From an uncultured Burkholderiales bacterium (GTDB lineage: Bacteria > Pseudomonadota > Gammaproteobacteria > Burkholderiales > Thiobacillaceae), in contig CALHRD010000009.1 in NCBI GenBank assembly GCA_938038385.1, forward strand, positions 1-33,617: 33,617 nt of DNA. The letters run 5' to 3'. Below are positions 23,158 through 33,617 of the stretch, piece after piece; positions within the stretch are counted from its first letter, which is position 1, and every line of letters starts with the position of its first letter. The notes beneath the pieces are model-generated. The model saw only the letters and a list, made by a program, of their open reading frames with translations, searched no databases and was not told the DNA's origin. Both the position numbers and the translations under genes were made by a program.

Positions 23158-23873
23158 TGCCCACACACGGGACCAAATCGCTCATGCCGCCCACTACGAC
23201 ACGATCCAGCCCCTGGGTCGAACTGCTCATCACCTTGCTCATCCCCGCCTTCATCCTCATGCAGTTGAGTGATCCGCAAAGGCTGGGGCCGGTCCATGCC
23301 CTGCTGCTGGCCCTGGCCTTCCCCTTGGGCTGGGGCACGCGCGATCTGCTCGCACGGCGTGGCGTCAACTTCTTTGCCGTCCTGGGCCTGATCAGTATCC
23401 TGCTCACCGGCGGCATCGGTCTGCTACAACTGGATGCGCGCTGGCTGGCGGTGAAGGAGGCGGCGATCCCCGGCGTGCTCGGTCTCATCGTGGTCGGCTC
23501 CGCCTTCACCCGTCGTCCCCTGGTGCGGTCGATCCTGATGAGCCCGGCCATCATGCACGTCGAGCGCATCGAGGAGAGCCTCACGCAGCGTGGCAACCTG
23601 GCCGCCTTCGAGGCCAGGCTGCGCACCGCGACCTGGATGCTGGGCGGGGCTTTCCTCTTCTCCACCGTCATGAACTACCTGCTTGCCAGGTGGATCGTGG
23701 TGAGCCCTGCCGGCAGCGCCGAATTCAACCAGGAGCTGGGGCGGCTCACGCTGCTGAGCTATCCCGTCATCGCACTACCGTCGATGCTGATGATGGCCGC
23801 CGTGCTGTACTACCTGGCGCGCGCCCTCCGCGAGATGGCGGGGCTGCAGTGGACGGAGGCGCTGCGGCTCTGA
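23157..23873 (+). CDS. VC0807-like multi-pass membrane protein, function unknown
   Basis: A 238-residue integral membrane protein with about six hydrophobic helices: around residues 20-36, 47-60, 70-90, 103-118, 163-180 and 204-225. It resembles the family named after Vibrio VC0807, whose function is unknown; I hold this assignment with moderate confidence. The central loop is polar (MHVERIEESLTQRGNLAAFE). The ATG overlaps the rhodanese stop (TGATG), so it is translated from the same message. An alternative start is M10. The pair of lipoprotein rhodanese and membrane protein ends the rightward cluster. Confidence 0.75.
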   Translation: MPTHGTKSLMPPTTTRSSPWVELLITLLIPAFILMQLSDPQRLGPVHALLLALAFPLGWGTRDLLARRGVNFFAVLGLISILLTGGIGLLQLDARWLAVKEAAIPGVLGLIVVGSAFTRRPLVRSILMSPAIMHVERIEESLTQRGNLAAFEARLRTATWMLGGAFLFSTVMNYLLARWIVVSPAGSAEFNQELGRLTLLSYPVIALPSMLMMAAVLYYLARALREMAGLQWTEALRL

Positions 23874-23957
23874 AGGCTTGGGCTGGCGACTCCCGGCCCG
23901 GTCCGCTGCGCGTGTCGGCTGGCGACGTGGGCGCGTGGCGAGCGCCGCGATGAAGTA

Positions 23958-25403
23958 TCAGTGTGTCCCGCCCACCGTCAAACCGTCGATGCGCAGCGTC
24001 GGCTGGCCGACACCGACCGGCACGCTCTGACCCTCCTTGCCGCAGGTGCCCACGCCCGGGTCGAGCTGCATGTCGTTGCCGATCATGGAGACGCGTGTGA
24101 GCACGTCCGGGCCGTTGCCGATGAGCGTCGCCCCCTTGACCGGGTAGGTGACCCTGCCGTCCTCGATCATGTAGGCCTCGGCGGCGGAGAAGACGAACTT
24201 GCCGCTGGTGATGTCGACCTGGCCGCCGCCGAAGTTGACGGCGTAGAGCCCATTCTTGACCGAGGCGATGATCTCCTGCGGGTCATGGCTGCCGGCGTGC
24301 ATGTAGGTGTTGGTCATGCGCGGCATGGGCAGGTGGGCGAAGGACTCGCGGCGTGCGTTGCCGGTGGGGCTCAACCCCATCAGCCTCGCGTTCAGGCTGT
24401 CCTGCATGTAGCCCCTGAGGATGCCGTCCTCGATCAGCACCGTACACTGCGTGGGGGTGCCCTCGTCGTCCACGTTGAGCGAGCCGCGCCGGTTGGGCAG
24501 GGTGCCGTCGTCCACCACCGTCACGCCGGGCGCAGCCACCCGCTCGCCGATGCGGCCGGAAAAGGCGGAGGAACCCTTGCGGTTGAAGTCGCCCTCGAGG
24601 CCGTGGCCGATGGCCTCGTGCAGCAGGATGCCGGGCCAGCCGGCGCCGAGCACCACGGTCATGCTGCCGGCCGGGGCGGGCCGCGCCTCCAGGTTGACGA
24701 GTGCCTGTCGGACCGCCTTGTCGGCGTAGTCGCGCAACACCTCGTCGCTGAAGTGGGCGTAGTCGAAGCGGCCGCCACCGCCGGCCGTGCCCTGCTCGCG
24801 GCGTCCATCCTGCTCGACGATCACCTGCAGCGACACCCGCACAAGCGGCCGCACGTCGGCGGCGAGCCGGCCATCGAGGCGGGTGACGAACACCACCTCG
24901 TACTCGCCGGCCAGGCTGGCCATCACCTGCGCCACGCGCGGGTCCAGGGCGCGGGCGTAATCCTCCAGTCGGTGCAGCAGGGCCACCTTGTCGGCCTCGG
25001 TCAGCGAGGCGAGCGGATCGATGGGGGCGTAGAGGCTGCGACCGCTGATCGGCACGGGGGCGTGGATGCGTGCCTCGCCCCCGCTCAGGGCGATGGAGCG
25101 GGCGGCGAGCGCCGCCTGCCGGATGGCCGGCAGGGTGATGTCGTCGGAATAGGCGAATGCGGTCTTGTCCCCCACCACCGCACGCACCCCCACGCCCTGG
25201 TCGATGTTGAAGCTGCCCGACTTGACCTGCCCTTCCTCCAGACTCCAGGCCTCGGAGCGGGTGTACTGGAAGTAGAGGTCGGCGTCGTCCAGCCTGTGTG
25301 CGCTGAGCAGGCCGAAGACGGATTCCACCTGTGCGGTGTCGAGGTCGTTCGGGGTCAGCAGGGTGGACTGGGCGGTGGCGAAGAGGGATGCGGTATCGGA
25401 CAT
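23958..25403 (-). CDS. tldD: Metalloprotease subunit TldD
   Basis: A 481-residue TldD/PmbA-family protein. The zinc-binding motif HEAIGHGLE (HExxxH) is at about residue 261, and the conserved C-terminal block ([16 protein letters not shown], then [12 protein letters not shown]) is present, which identifies TldD rather than its partner TldE/PmbA. TldD-TldE cleaves small unfolded peptides, for example in microcin B17 and CcdA turnover. The partner gene is not in this window. The gene is last in a leftward run after yhdP and a nitrilase-family gene, an order common in gammaproteobacteria. Its ATG has no visible Shine-Dalgarno sequence, because the upstream space is filled by a C-rich (minus strand) heptamer repeat. 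Confidence 0.96.
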   Translation of the reverse strand: MSDTASLFATAQSTLLTPNDLDTAQVESVFGLLSAHRLDDADLYFQYTRSEAWSLEEGQVKSGSFNIDQGVGVRAVVGDKTAFAYSDDITLPAIRQAALAARSIALSGGEARIHAPVPISGRSLYAPIDPLASLTEADKVALLHRLEDYARALDPRVAQVMASLAGEYEVVFVTRLDGRLAADVRPLVRVSLQVIVEQDGRREQGTAGGGGRFDYAHFSDEVLRDYADKAVRQALVNLEARPAPAGSMTVVLGAGWPGILLHEAIGHGLEGDFNRKGSSAFSGRIGERVAAPGVTVVDDGTLPNRRGSLNVDDEGTPTQCTVLIEDGILRGYMQDSLNARLMGLSPTGNARRESFAHLPMPRMTNTYMHAGSHDPQEIIASVKNGLYAVNFGGGQVDITSGKFVFSAAEAYMIEDGRVTYPVKGATLIGNGPDVLTRVSMIGNDMQLDPGVGTCGKEGQSVPVGVGQPTLRIDGLTVGGTH

Positions 25404-25407
25404 GGTT

Positions 25408-25435
25408 GGGATGGGGGATGGGGGATGGGGGATGG
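25408..25435. repeat. G-rich heptamer tandem repeat upstream of tldD
   Basis: GGGGGAT is repeated about three and a half times on the plus strand, giving G-runs of 3, 5, 5 and 5 with two-base spacers. This fits a G-quadruplex pattern on the template strand of tldD. It fills almost all of the 33 bases between the nitrilase-family stop and the tldD start. Confidence 0.85.
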
Positions 25436-25436
25436 C

Positions 25437-26369
25437 TTACGCGGCCTTGATGACTTCGACCTCGACCGCGCCATCGCAGTTCAGGGTGCGGTGCTTGAGC
25501 GCCGGCAGGCTCTTGCGCAGGCCTTCCTGATAGGTCCGGTTGATGCCTGCCGTCACCACGCCGGAACCGCGCGGGAGGCGGTCGAGCACGTTGCCCCAGG
25601 GGTCGACGATCATGGTGTCGCCATGTGTTTCGCGGCCGGACAGGTGGTAGCCACCCTGGGCGGGGGCGATGACATAGGCCAGGTTCTCAATGGCGCGCGC
25701 GCGGATCAGGGTCTCGAAGTGGGCCTTGCCGGTGGTGGCGGTGAAGGCCGAGGGCACCAGGATGAAATCCACGTCGCCCATGGCCCGGTAGAGCTCGGGG
25801 AAGCGCAGGTCGTAGCAGATCGACAGCCCCATGCGACCGAAGGGGGTCTCCACCACCACCACCCGGTTGCCGGGCGTGATGGTGGTCTCTTCGCGGAACT
25901 GCTCGGTGCCCAGGGACAGGCCGAAGAGGTGGATCTTGTCGTAGCGGGCGACCAACTTGCCGCGCTCGTTGTAGACCAGGCAGCTGTTGTAGACCTTCTT
26001 CGGGTTGCCACAGTCCAGGGGGACCGAGCCGCCCACCAGCCAGATGCCGTGTTTCTTGGCCTGGGCGGCGAGGAAGGCCTGGATCGGCCCTTTGCCCGGC
26101 TGCTCCCGCACCGTCACCTTGTCGGTGTCCTTCAGGCCCATGATGGCGAAGTACTCGGGCAAGGCAACCAGTTTGGCGCCGGCCGCGGCGGCTATGGCGA
26201 TGAGGCGCTCGCTCTCGGACAGGTTGGCGGCCACGTTCGGCCCGGAGGCCATCTGGATGGCTGCCATGCGCACCACGCCGATGGATTCCGGCGCGGGTTT
26301 GGGTGCGCTGCGGCTGCGGGTCTTGGCGAAGCTGGAACTGGATTTGGGGCTCACTGGTTTGGCGCTCAC
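25437..26369 (-). CDS. Carbon-nitrogen hydrolase (nitrilase superfamily, Nit-like amidase)
   Basis: A nitrilase-superfamily protein, about 310 residues from the start chosen here. The catalytic triad is complete: Glu72 (ALPEYF), Lys145 (YDKIHLF) and Cys185 (ICYDLRFPELYR). It most resembles the Nit1/YbeM group, whose best-known members are deaminated-glutathione amidases; this is a metabolite-repair role, inferred. The start is uncertain: GTG at 26369 has AGGA eight bases upstream but gives a Ser/Lys/Pro-rich 34-residue extension; GTG at 26276 or ATG at 26267 would fit the usual family N terminus (xxRMAAIQM). The gene lies between yhdP and tldD, a common gammaproteobacterial order. Confidence 0.9.
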   Translation of the reverse strand: MSAKPVSPKSSSSFAKTRSRSAPKPAPESIGVVRMAAIQMASGPNVAANLSESERLIAIAAAAGAKLVALPEYFAIMGLKDTDKVTVREQPGKGPIQAFLAAQAKKHGIWLVGGSVPLDCGNPKKVYNSCLVYNERGKLVARYDKIHLFGLSLGTEQFREETTITPGNRVVVVETPFGRMGLSICYDLRFPELYRAMGDVDFILVPSAFTATTGKAHFETLIRARAIENLAYVIAPAQGGYHLSGRETHGDTMIVDPWGNVLDRLPRGSGVVTAGINRTYQEGLRKSLPALKHRTLNCDGAVEVEVIKAA

Positions 26370-26581
26370 TGCGGCGATCCTGTCTGGTCTCTCAATTCGT
26401 TCGCTGGGCCGCCCCAAGAATGACTAGGCCCCGACAGAGGCTGCCCGGAAGGTGTTGCCGAGCCGGTGGCACAGCTTAGCCGAAACTTACACAATCCGGG
26501 CAGGGCGGGGCAAGGCGAGCGGCGCCTGCCGGTCGCGCGGATGCGCCGGTTGTCGCCATAACGTGGACAGCTTCGTCCCGG

Positions 26582-29500
26582 TCAGGGGTCGGTATTGGCA
26601 TGGCCATCGTCCGCGGCCCGGCCACGCGGGATGCGGCTCACCTCCGGTTCGGCCCAACTCCCCCGGACCATGTATTCGAAGGTGGCGGCCTTGCTGATCG
26701 GGTCCTTGAGCACCCGGCTGGCCACCAGGGCACCGATTCCGACCGCCGGGTTGACCAGCATCGCGCCGGCCGCAAGGGTGTCCTCCAGACGCGGTTGCAC
26801 CGCGACGCGCAGGGCCTGTGTCTCGCGCACCAGGTCGATCTGACCCTTCATGCTGATGCTGGCGGCGGGGCCGCGCATGCTGAAGTCGGCCAGGTGGGCG
26901 ATGCCCCGTTCCAGATGCACGGGGCTGACGATCTCGTCGAAGGCGAACCCCTCGGTGAAGACATCGCGAAAGTCGAGGCTGATGCGCCGGGGCAGTGCCT
27001 GCAGGCTCAGCACACCCAGGAGCCGGCCGGCACCGGGGTCGAGTTTGATGAACTGCCCCTTCTTCAGGTTGATGTCCAGGTCGCCGCTGAGCTTGTCGAG
27101 TGCGAAATCCTGCAGCCCTCCCTGCCAGCCCACGCGCCCGGTGGCGCTGCCCTCGCCACGGCGGATGGTGCCGGGATAGCCCAGGCGCGTGAACAGTCCG
27201 TTGAGGTTGCCGCTCTCCAGTCGCAGGTTGATGCGGGAGTCGCGTCCGGCATGGTCGGACAGCAGTCCGTCCGCCTCCAGGCGGCCGTCGGGGTTCGTGA
27301 GGCGCAGGGTCTGCAGCCGTAGTCCGCGCGCATCGGGCCGGGCGTTGAGCTGCAGCGCGCCCAGGTCCCGCTCCGAAACCAGGAAGCTGTCCGCACGTAC
27401 GTCGGCCTCGATCTGCCAGCTCCGCTCCGGGCGTCGTGCCGCCGTGGCGCCTGACGCAGGCGCCGGGATGGCCAGACGCCGGAATCGGCCCTGCAGGGCC
27501 GGGTGTTTGTCCCCCGGTTGCCAGCCGACGTCCCCCTGCAGCTCGCGCCCGGAGATCTGCAGCTGCCAGCCATCGCCAGCTGGCCGCGCGTTGACCTGGG
27601 TGCCGGTGAAAACGCGATCGAACAGGATCAGCTCGCTGGCGGTGAGGGTGATGGCGTTGATACGCAGCCCGCCGCCGCCCTGCCCGTCGGCGAGGGCCAG
27701 CCAGGGGTCAAGGTTGAGGCGACCCTGGGCGGCCTCCAAGGTGAGGCCGGGGTCGCGCGGCACACGCGCTTCGCCATGACCGATCAGCACCGAGATGCTG
27801 GGCTGTTCGCCCGATTTGCCCAGTAATGCCCGCGCCGAGAGGACCTGACCGTATCTGGCCAGGATCGTGGTCTGACCGGCATCGGTGCTGCCATGGGTGA
27901 CGAGCAGGGGCTCCGGTCGCTCGGGGGGTTTGCCCAGGGGGGCCGGCAGATCGATGGCCAGTCCTTTCAGGTCGCTTTCGATGCGCAGGTCGGTCTGCTG
28001 CGGACGCAGGGCAATCTCGGCCCGGTAGCCGGTGGTTCCCTGCAGGCGGCGCAGCAGCGGTTCGGGTACCCAGGTCGCCAGACCGCCGGGATCGATGCGG
28101 CCGTCCACGCTGAGGGTGACGCGCCCTCCCGCACCGCTGCGTACTCCCAGGGTGGCCGGTTGGCCCAACAGCTGTGCGCTCAGCCCCTTGGCATTGATCT
28201 CCCGGTGTGTGAAGCCCAGGTCGCCGCTCAAGCGTTCCAGGACCGGCATTCCCCGTCCCGGATCGAGGTGGTTGTTGACCAGCCGGTAGACACCGGTCAC
28301 GGTGCTGCCATCGATGTGGCGTAGCGGCAGATCGAGGTGCAGGGCCAGCTCGCCGCGCCCCTGAACGCGCATGTGCTCGGTGAAGCGGTCGGTGTAGTCG
28401 TACACCGGGCTCGTCCGGATGTAGTCGAGAAAGGCTGCGGTCGGGCCGCGGGCGCGGCCCTCGATGTGCAGGATCTCCGCGTCGCTGAAGTGCAGGTCCG
28501 GCACGAGGCCCTTGATGCCGGACAACTGGATGCCGGGCACCCCATCCACCTGGGCAGCGTCCACCAGGATCTCCATGGCCGTGTCATGAAAGACCAGCCA
28601 GCCGTTGATGCCGACGAAACGCGGCCAGCCCGGCGCCACCTCCACCTGGGCGTCGCGCAGCTTCACGTCCACCCGGAACTGGCCACCGCCTTGATGGAAG
28701 GGGAAGCGGTCGAGGGGGCCGCGCAGGATCAGGCGGGCCTCGTCTGCGCTGCCCGCCTTGATGCCGCGCCGGATCCATTCATAGGCGTCGTCGGACACGC
28801 TGCGCGGCAGGTAACGCCAGACGGCGTTGCCGACGCCGCGGCGCAGGCGGGCGCCAAGGTCCAGTTCCGGCGCGGCGCCCGGCCGCAGCAGGATACTTCC
28901 GCCGGCGCTGGCGTCCAGGTCGGCATTGACCAGGCGCAGGTCGGTCAGATCGACAGCGAGGCCGCCATCGGAACGCACCTCCCAGACAAGCTTGGCCTCG
29001 GCCCGATCGAAGGCCAGGGGATGGCGGAAGACCTGGGCATCGTCCAGACCCAGCTCACGCGCATCGATGCGCGCCCGCCCGCCCCGGTTCGAGGCGTTGA
29101 TCTCGCCGGATAGCCCGGTGATACCGGGTATGCCGCCGCCGGCGCGGAAGCCGACCTCGCGCAAGCGCGCCTCCAGGGCATAATGGTCCTTGTCCGTCCA
29201 GCTCAGACGCAGGCGATCGACGAAGCCACGCGGCGCATGCGCCTCGATCAGATCGTGCACCTGACGCGGGATGGGCACGGCGCCGATGAGCGCGGTGAGG
29301 GCCTCCAAGCGAAGCTCTTCGGTCTCCACCCGCAGTTCACCCAGCTTGCCGTCGGCGCGGTCGGTCACCTGCACCCGCACGCTTGCGGGCGCTGCCTTGC
29401 GGCCCAGGGGCGAGACGAAGCTCAGGCGCTCGACGAAATAGTCCTGGCCACGGTCGGTTCGCCGCCAGCCCACACGCCCTTCGATGCGGTCGAAGCGGAT

Positions 29501-30373
29501 CTCCGGTAGCTCATCGGTTGGGCCGATGCCGACACGGTGCAGACGCACGTCGCCGACGACGCCATCGACCCGTCGCCGCGAAAAATCCAGCCAGAAACGC
29601 AGTGCCCCCACGCCGCTGCGCACCGAGGCCTGGGCCCAGGGCGCCCAGGTGCGCAGGGCGCCGGAGGCGGCCCCCTCAGTGTGCACATAGAGCCGGCCGG
29701 AAAAGTCCTCCAGCCGCTCGATGCTGCGACCCCGGAAATCCGCGCGGACGTCGAGCCAACGGGCGACGGCATCCGGCGGCCGCGCCGTAAGCCCCAAGCG
29801 ATGCCGACCAAGGCGGTTGAGCAGCACCAGATCGAGGTCGGACAGGGTCAGCGGCGGGGCCTCCAGCAAATCGTCCTGCCAGACCAGGGTGGCCTGGCGC
29901 ACCACGGTCATGCGCTGTCGCAGCAGCCAGTCCGGGAAGGGACTGTTGCTGCCCGGCGTGTTCACCGCTATGCCGGCAACCCGGATCACCCGCTGCCTGT
30001 CGCGGTGGATGACCAGGTGGGGCTGGTCGATCTCGAGCGCGGACAGGCGCAGATCGGCCAGCAGGACGCTCGCCCAGGAGACGGTGGCCTCCAACCGGGG
30101 CAGGGTGAGCACCGGCAGCTCGCCGGGCGGCACCAGGCGCAGGTTCTCGATGCGCAGTCGGGGGCTGAGTCCATGCCAACCGGCCTCCAGGCGCCCGATC
30201 TCTGCCGGCACCCCGGTGGCCTCGCCGATCAGGCGCGCCACCTGGGGACGATAGCGGTCGATGTCCGGCATGATCCCCAGCCGCAGGACCAGGGCGAGCG
30301 ACGACACGACGATCACCACCACGGCAACCGCATAGGCGGCATAGTGCAGGGTGCGGCGCAGCAGTTTGGTCAC
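26582..30373 (-). CDS. yhdP: YhdP family AsmA-like envelope protein
   Basis: A 1263-residue protein with one N-terminal membrane helix (about residues 10-32, YAAYAVAVVVIVVSSLAL) and a very long periplasmic part rich in beta strands, typical of the AsmA-like, bridge-forming lipid transport family. YhdP in E. coli helps move phospholipid to the outer membrane together with TamB and YdbH. Length matches the roughly 1270 residues of E. coli YhdP. The start is GTG at 30373, only three bases after the stop of the preceding gene, and no Shine-Dalgarno sequence is visible, so translation is probably coupled. The C terminus (MVRGSWAEPEVSRI) is the usual family end. Confidence 0.93.
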   Translation of the reverse strand: MTKLLRRTLHYAAYAVAVVVIVVSSLALVLRLGIMPDIDRYRPQVARLIGEATGVPAEIGRLEAGWHGLSPRLRIENLRLVPPGELPVLTLPRLEATVSWASVLLADLRLSALEIDQPHLVIHRDRQRVIRVAGIAVNTPGSNSPFPDWLLRQRMTVVRQATLVWQDDLLEAPPLTLSDLDLVLLNRLGRHRLGLTARPPDAVARWLDVRADFRGRSIERLEDFSGRLYVHTEGAASGALRTWAPWAQASVRSGVGALRFWLDFSRRRVDGVVGDVRLHRVGIGPTDELPEIRFDRIEGRVGWRRTDRGQDYFVERLSFVSPLGRKAAPASVRVQVTDRADGKLGELRVETEELRLEALTALIGAVPIPRQVHDLIEAHAPRGFVDRLRLSWTDKDHYALEARLREVGFRAGGGIPGITGLSGEINASNRGGRARIDARELGLDDAQVFRHPLAFDRAEAKLVWEVRSDGGLAVDLTDLRLVNADLDASAGGSILLRPGAAPELDLGARLRRGVGNAVWRYLPRSVSDDAYEWIRRGIKAGSADEARLILRGPLDRFPFHQGGGQFRVDVKLRDAQVEVAPGWPRFVGINGWLVFHDTAMEILVDAAQVDGVPGIQLSGIKGLVPDLHFSDAEILHIEGRARGPTAAFLDYIRTSPVYDYTDRFTEHMRVQGRGELALHLDLPLRHIDGSTVTGVYRLVNNHLDPGRGMPVLERLSGDLGFTHREINAKGLSAQLLGQPATLGVRSGAGGRVTLSVDGRIDPGGLATWVPEPLLRRLQGTTGYRAEIALRPQQTDLRIESDLKGLAIDLPAPLGKPPERPEPLLVTHGSTDAGQTTILARYGQVLSARALLGKSGEQPSISVLIGHGEARVPRDPGLTLEAAQGRLNLDPWLALADGQGGGGLRINAITLTASELILFDRVFTGTQVNARPAGDGWQLQISGRELQGDVGWQPGDKHPALQGRFRRLAIPAPASGATAARRPERSWQIEADVRADSFLVSERDLGALQLNARPDARGLRLQTLRLTNPDGRLEADGLLSDHAGRDSRINLRLESGNLNGLFTRLGYPGTIRRGEGSATGRVGWQGGLQDFALDKLSGDLDINLKKGQFIKLDPGAGRLLGVLSLQALPRRISLDFRDVFTEGFAFDEIVSPVHLERGIAHLADFSMRGPAASISMKGQIDLVRETQALRVAVQPRLEDTLAAGAMLVNPAVGIGALVASRVLKDPISKAATFEYMVRGSWAEPEVSRIPRGRAADDGHANTDP

Positions 30374-30376
30374 GGC

Positions 30377-31417
30377 CTAGAGCAGGGTGACGTGGCGCAG
30401 TGCGGCCTCGATCGCTTCTGCCGTCAGGTGGTCGTAAGCGTCCCGGCTGAAAGTGACCACACCGCCCGCCATCTCGTACCAGGCATGGCCCGTGCTCCAG
30501 GCGGGCTGGGCGTAACTGCCCTGGGGCCGGCGGGCAAGCACATACATGCGTCCCGGCATATAGAGCAGGTTGTAGGGCACTGCCCCCACATGCAGGCGAT
30601 CGATCGCCGCCCAGGCCTCGATCGGGTCGCCGAAGCTCAGGCAGTGGGCAGGGTAGGGTGTGTCCCCGCCGTTGTGGGCCCAACACGGATTGGTCAGCGG
30701 CAGGGGGTGGGCGCGCACGAAGGTCTGAAAGTGCAGATGGTTCACCGAGGCATGCGCCCCATAACTGTTGTAGGCCAGGCCGAAGCCAGGCAGGTCCCGG
30801 CCCACCGCGTCGGCCACTTCCCAGGCCCAGCCATGCAGCTCGGGCGTGAGCAGCTGCGGCCATTCCCGCTCAGGTTCCGGCACCAGCAGTCCGTGCAGTT
30901 CGACAAAGGGAAACTTGTTGTAGAGCAGACGTGCGGGGCGGGTCAGCAGTTCCCCCGACCACAATACCTCCTGGCCGAGACTGGGCAGGTTGAAGTGGAA
31001 ACCGTTGGGGTTGAATGTCAGCGCGATGCCTTCCGCACGCCTGTGGCTTGCACGCGGTGGACGCAGGGCGCGCAGGGGGTTGAACGCCACCTCCCAGGGA
31101 CCTGCCGGGCGCGATTCGACGATACCCGCCGATCCGAAGCCCATGGCCATGATCTTGAGAAAAACCATCAGGTCGTCGTCCGGCAGGTCGAGGATGCGGC
31201 CCTGGCGCAGGGCGGAGGTGATCAGGGCGGCCAGGTGGTAGTGGCGTTCCTCCAACCGGCTCTCCAGCTGCTGCCACAAGGCCGGGTCCTGGGCGGCGTT
31301 GGCCAGCACCAGGATGTAGCCGCCCAGGCCGTCGCCATGCACCAGCATGCGTCCAAGCCCGTCGGCGAAGGCGGCACGGAGGGCGGCAGCGGACTGGAAA
31401 GGCGCCGGTAGGGACAT
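30377..31417 (-). CDS. HIT-like nucleotide phosphorylase/transferase family protein
   Basis: A 346-residue protein with hallmarks of the HIT/GalT-like superfamily: NKFPFVELHGLLVPEP (166-181) and the active-site block H221-x3-N225-H226-x-H228-x-Q230. Layout resembles Ap4A phosphorylase and GDP-hexose phosphorylase (plant VTC2-like) branches, in which the middle His forms a nucleotidyl intermediate. The true substrate cannot be decided here; a diadenosine polyphosphate or a sugar nucleotide is likely. It is 26 bases downstream of metH and 3 bases upstream of yhdP on the same strand, so it is part of that transcription unit. A His-rich, Trp-rich C terminus (STGHAWYEM) is of unknown meaning. Confidence 0.65.
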   Translation of the reverse strand: MSLPAPFQSAAALRAAFADGLGRMLVHGDGLGGYILVLANAAQDPALWQQLESRLEERHYHLAALITSALRQGRILDLPDDDLMVFLKIMAMGFGSAGIVESRPAGPWEVAFNPLRALRPPRASHRRAEGIALTFNPNGFHFNLPSLGQEVLWSGELLTRPARLLYNKFPFVELHGLLVPEPEREWPQLLTPELHGWAWEVADAVGRDLPGFGLAYNSYGAHASVNHLHFQTFVRAHPLPLTNPCWAHNGGDTPYPAHCLSFGDPIEAWAAIDRLHVGAVPYNLLYMPGRMYVLARRPQGSYAQPAWSTGHAWYEMAGGVVTFSRDAYDHLTAEAIEAALRHVTLL

Positions 31418-31443
31418 GGATGCCCGCTGCAGGGTTGGACCGC

Positions 31444-33617
<2,174 letters not shown>

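Noticed and set aside
23961-26423. Long open frame opposite tldD and the nitrilase-family gene (about 820 codons)
   Set aside because: Antisense of two recognised enzymes; composition is that of a GC-rich shadow frame.

Overview
The window is GC-rich and densely coded, with no gene-free stretch over 300 bases, no tRNA or rRNA, no CRISPR array and no transposase. The gene content (TrpB2-type tryptophan synthase, PPDK, YhdP/TldD, MetH, a TIGR03623-type nuclease, DUF302, a BacNav channel) suggests a gammaproteobacterium, perhaps a Chromatiales-like or sulfur-oxidising lineage. That placement is inference from gene families, not a phylogeny.

Left part (1-13.2 kb): mostly housekeeping genes. An OmpA-type porin end converges on trpB2 through a shared terminator. 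Then come a NUDIX hydrolase, pyruvate phosphate dikinase, a SAM methyltransferase, a short-chain dehydrogenase, a DUF302 periplasmic protein, a carboxymuconolactone-decarboxylase/Rieske fusion with two small unknown genes upstream, and a large PD-(D/E)XK nuclease. A REP-like mosaic of inverted repeats lies at 8.2-8.3 kb. Just upstream of the nuclease gene is a near-consensus promoter, a structured leader with an anti-Shine-Dalgarno-like tract and an intrinsic terminator. It looks like a small RNA or an attenuator.

Middle part (13.2-23.9 kb): a divergent membrane-transport island. Leftward: CBS protein, SLC13/DASS-type transporter, UspA, NhaD-like antiporter. Rightward: two tandem SulP anion transporters, each with an unusual coiled-coil insertion, a NavAb-like voltage-gated sodium channel, a rhodanese lipoprotein and a VC0807-like membrane protein. 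Together these could form a sodium-linked anion transport and ion-homeostasis module. This is the best candidate here for an undescribed system, but the linkage is inferred from proximity and families only.

Right part (23.9-33.6 kb): a leftward run metH - HIT-like phosphorylase - yhdP - nitrilase-family amidohydrolase - tldD. A G-rich heptamer repeat separates the last two. metH runs off the window and its upstream part changes abruptly to AT-richer sequence while the frame stays open, suggesting a recombinant gene or an assembly chimera.
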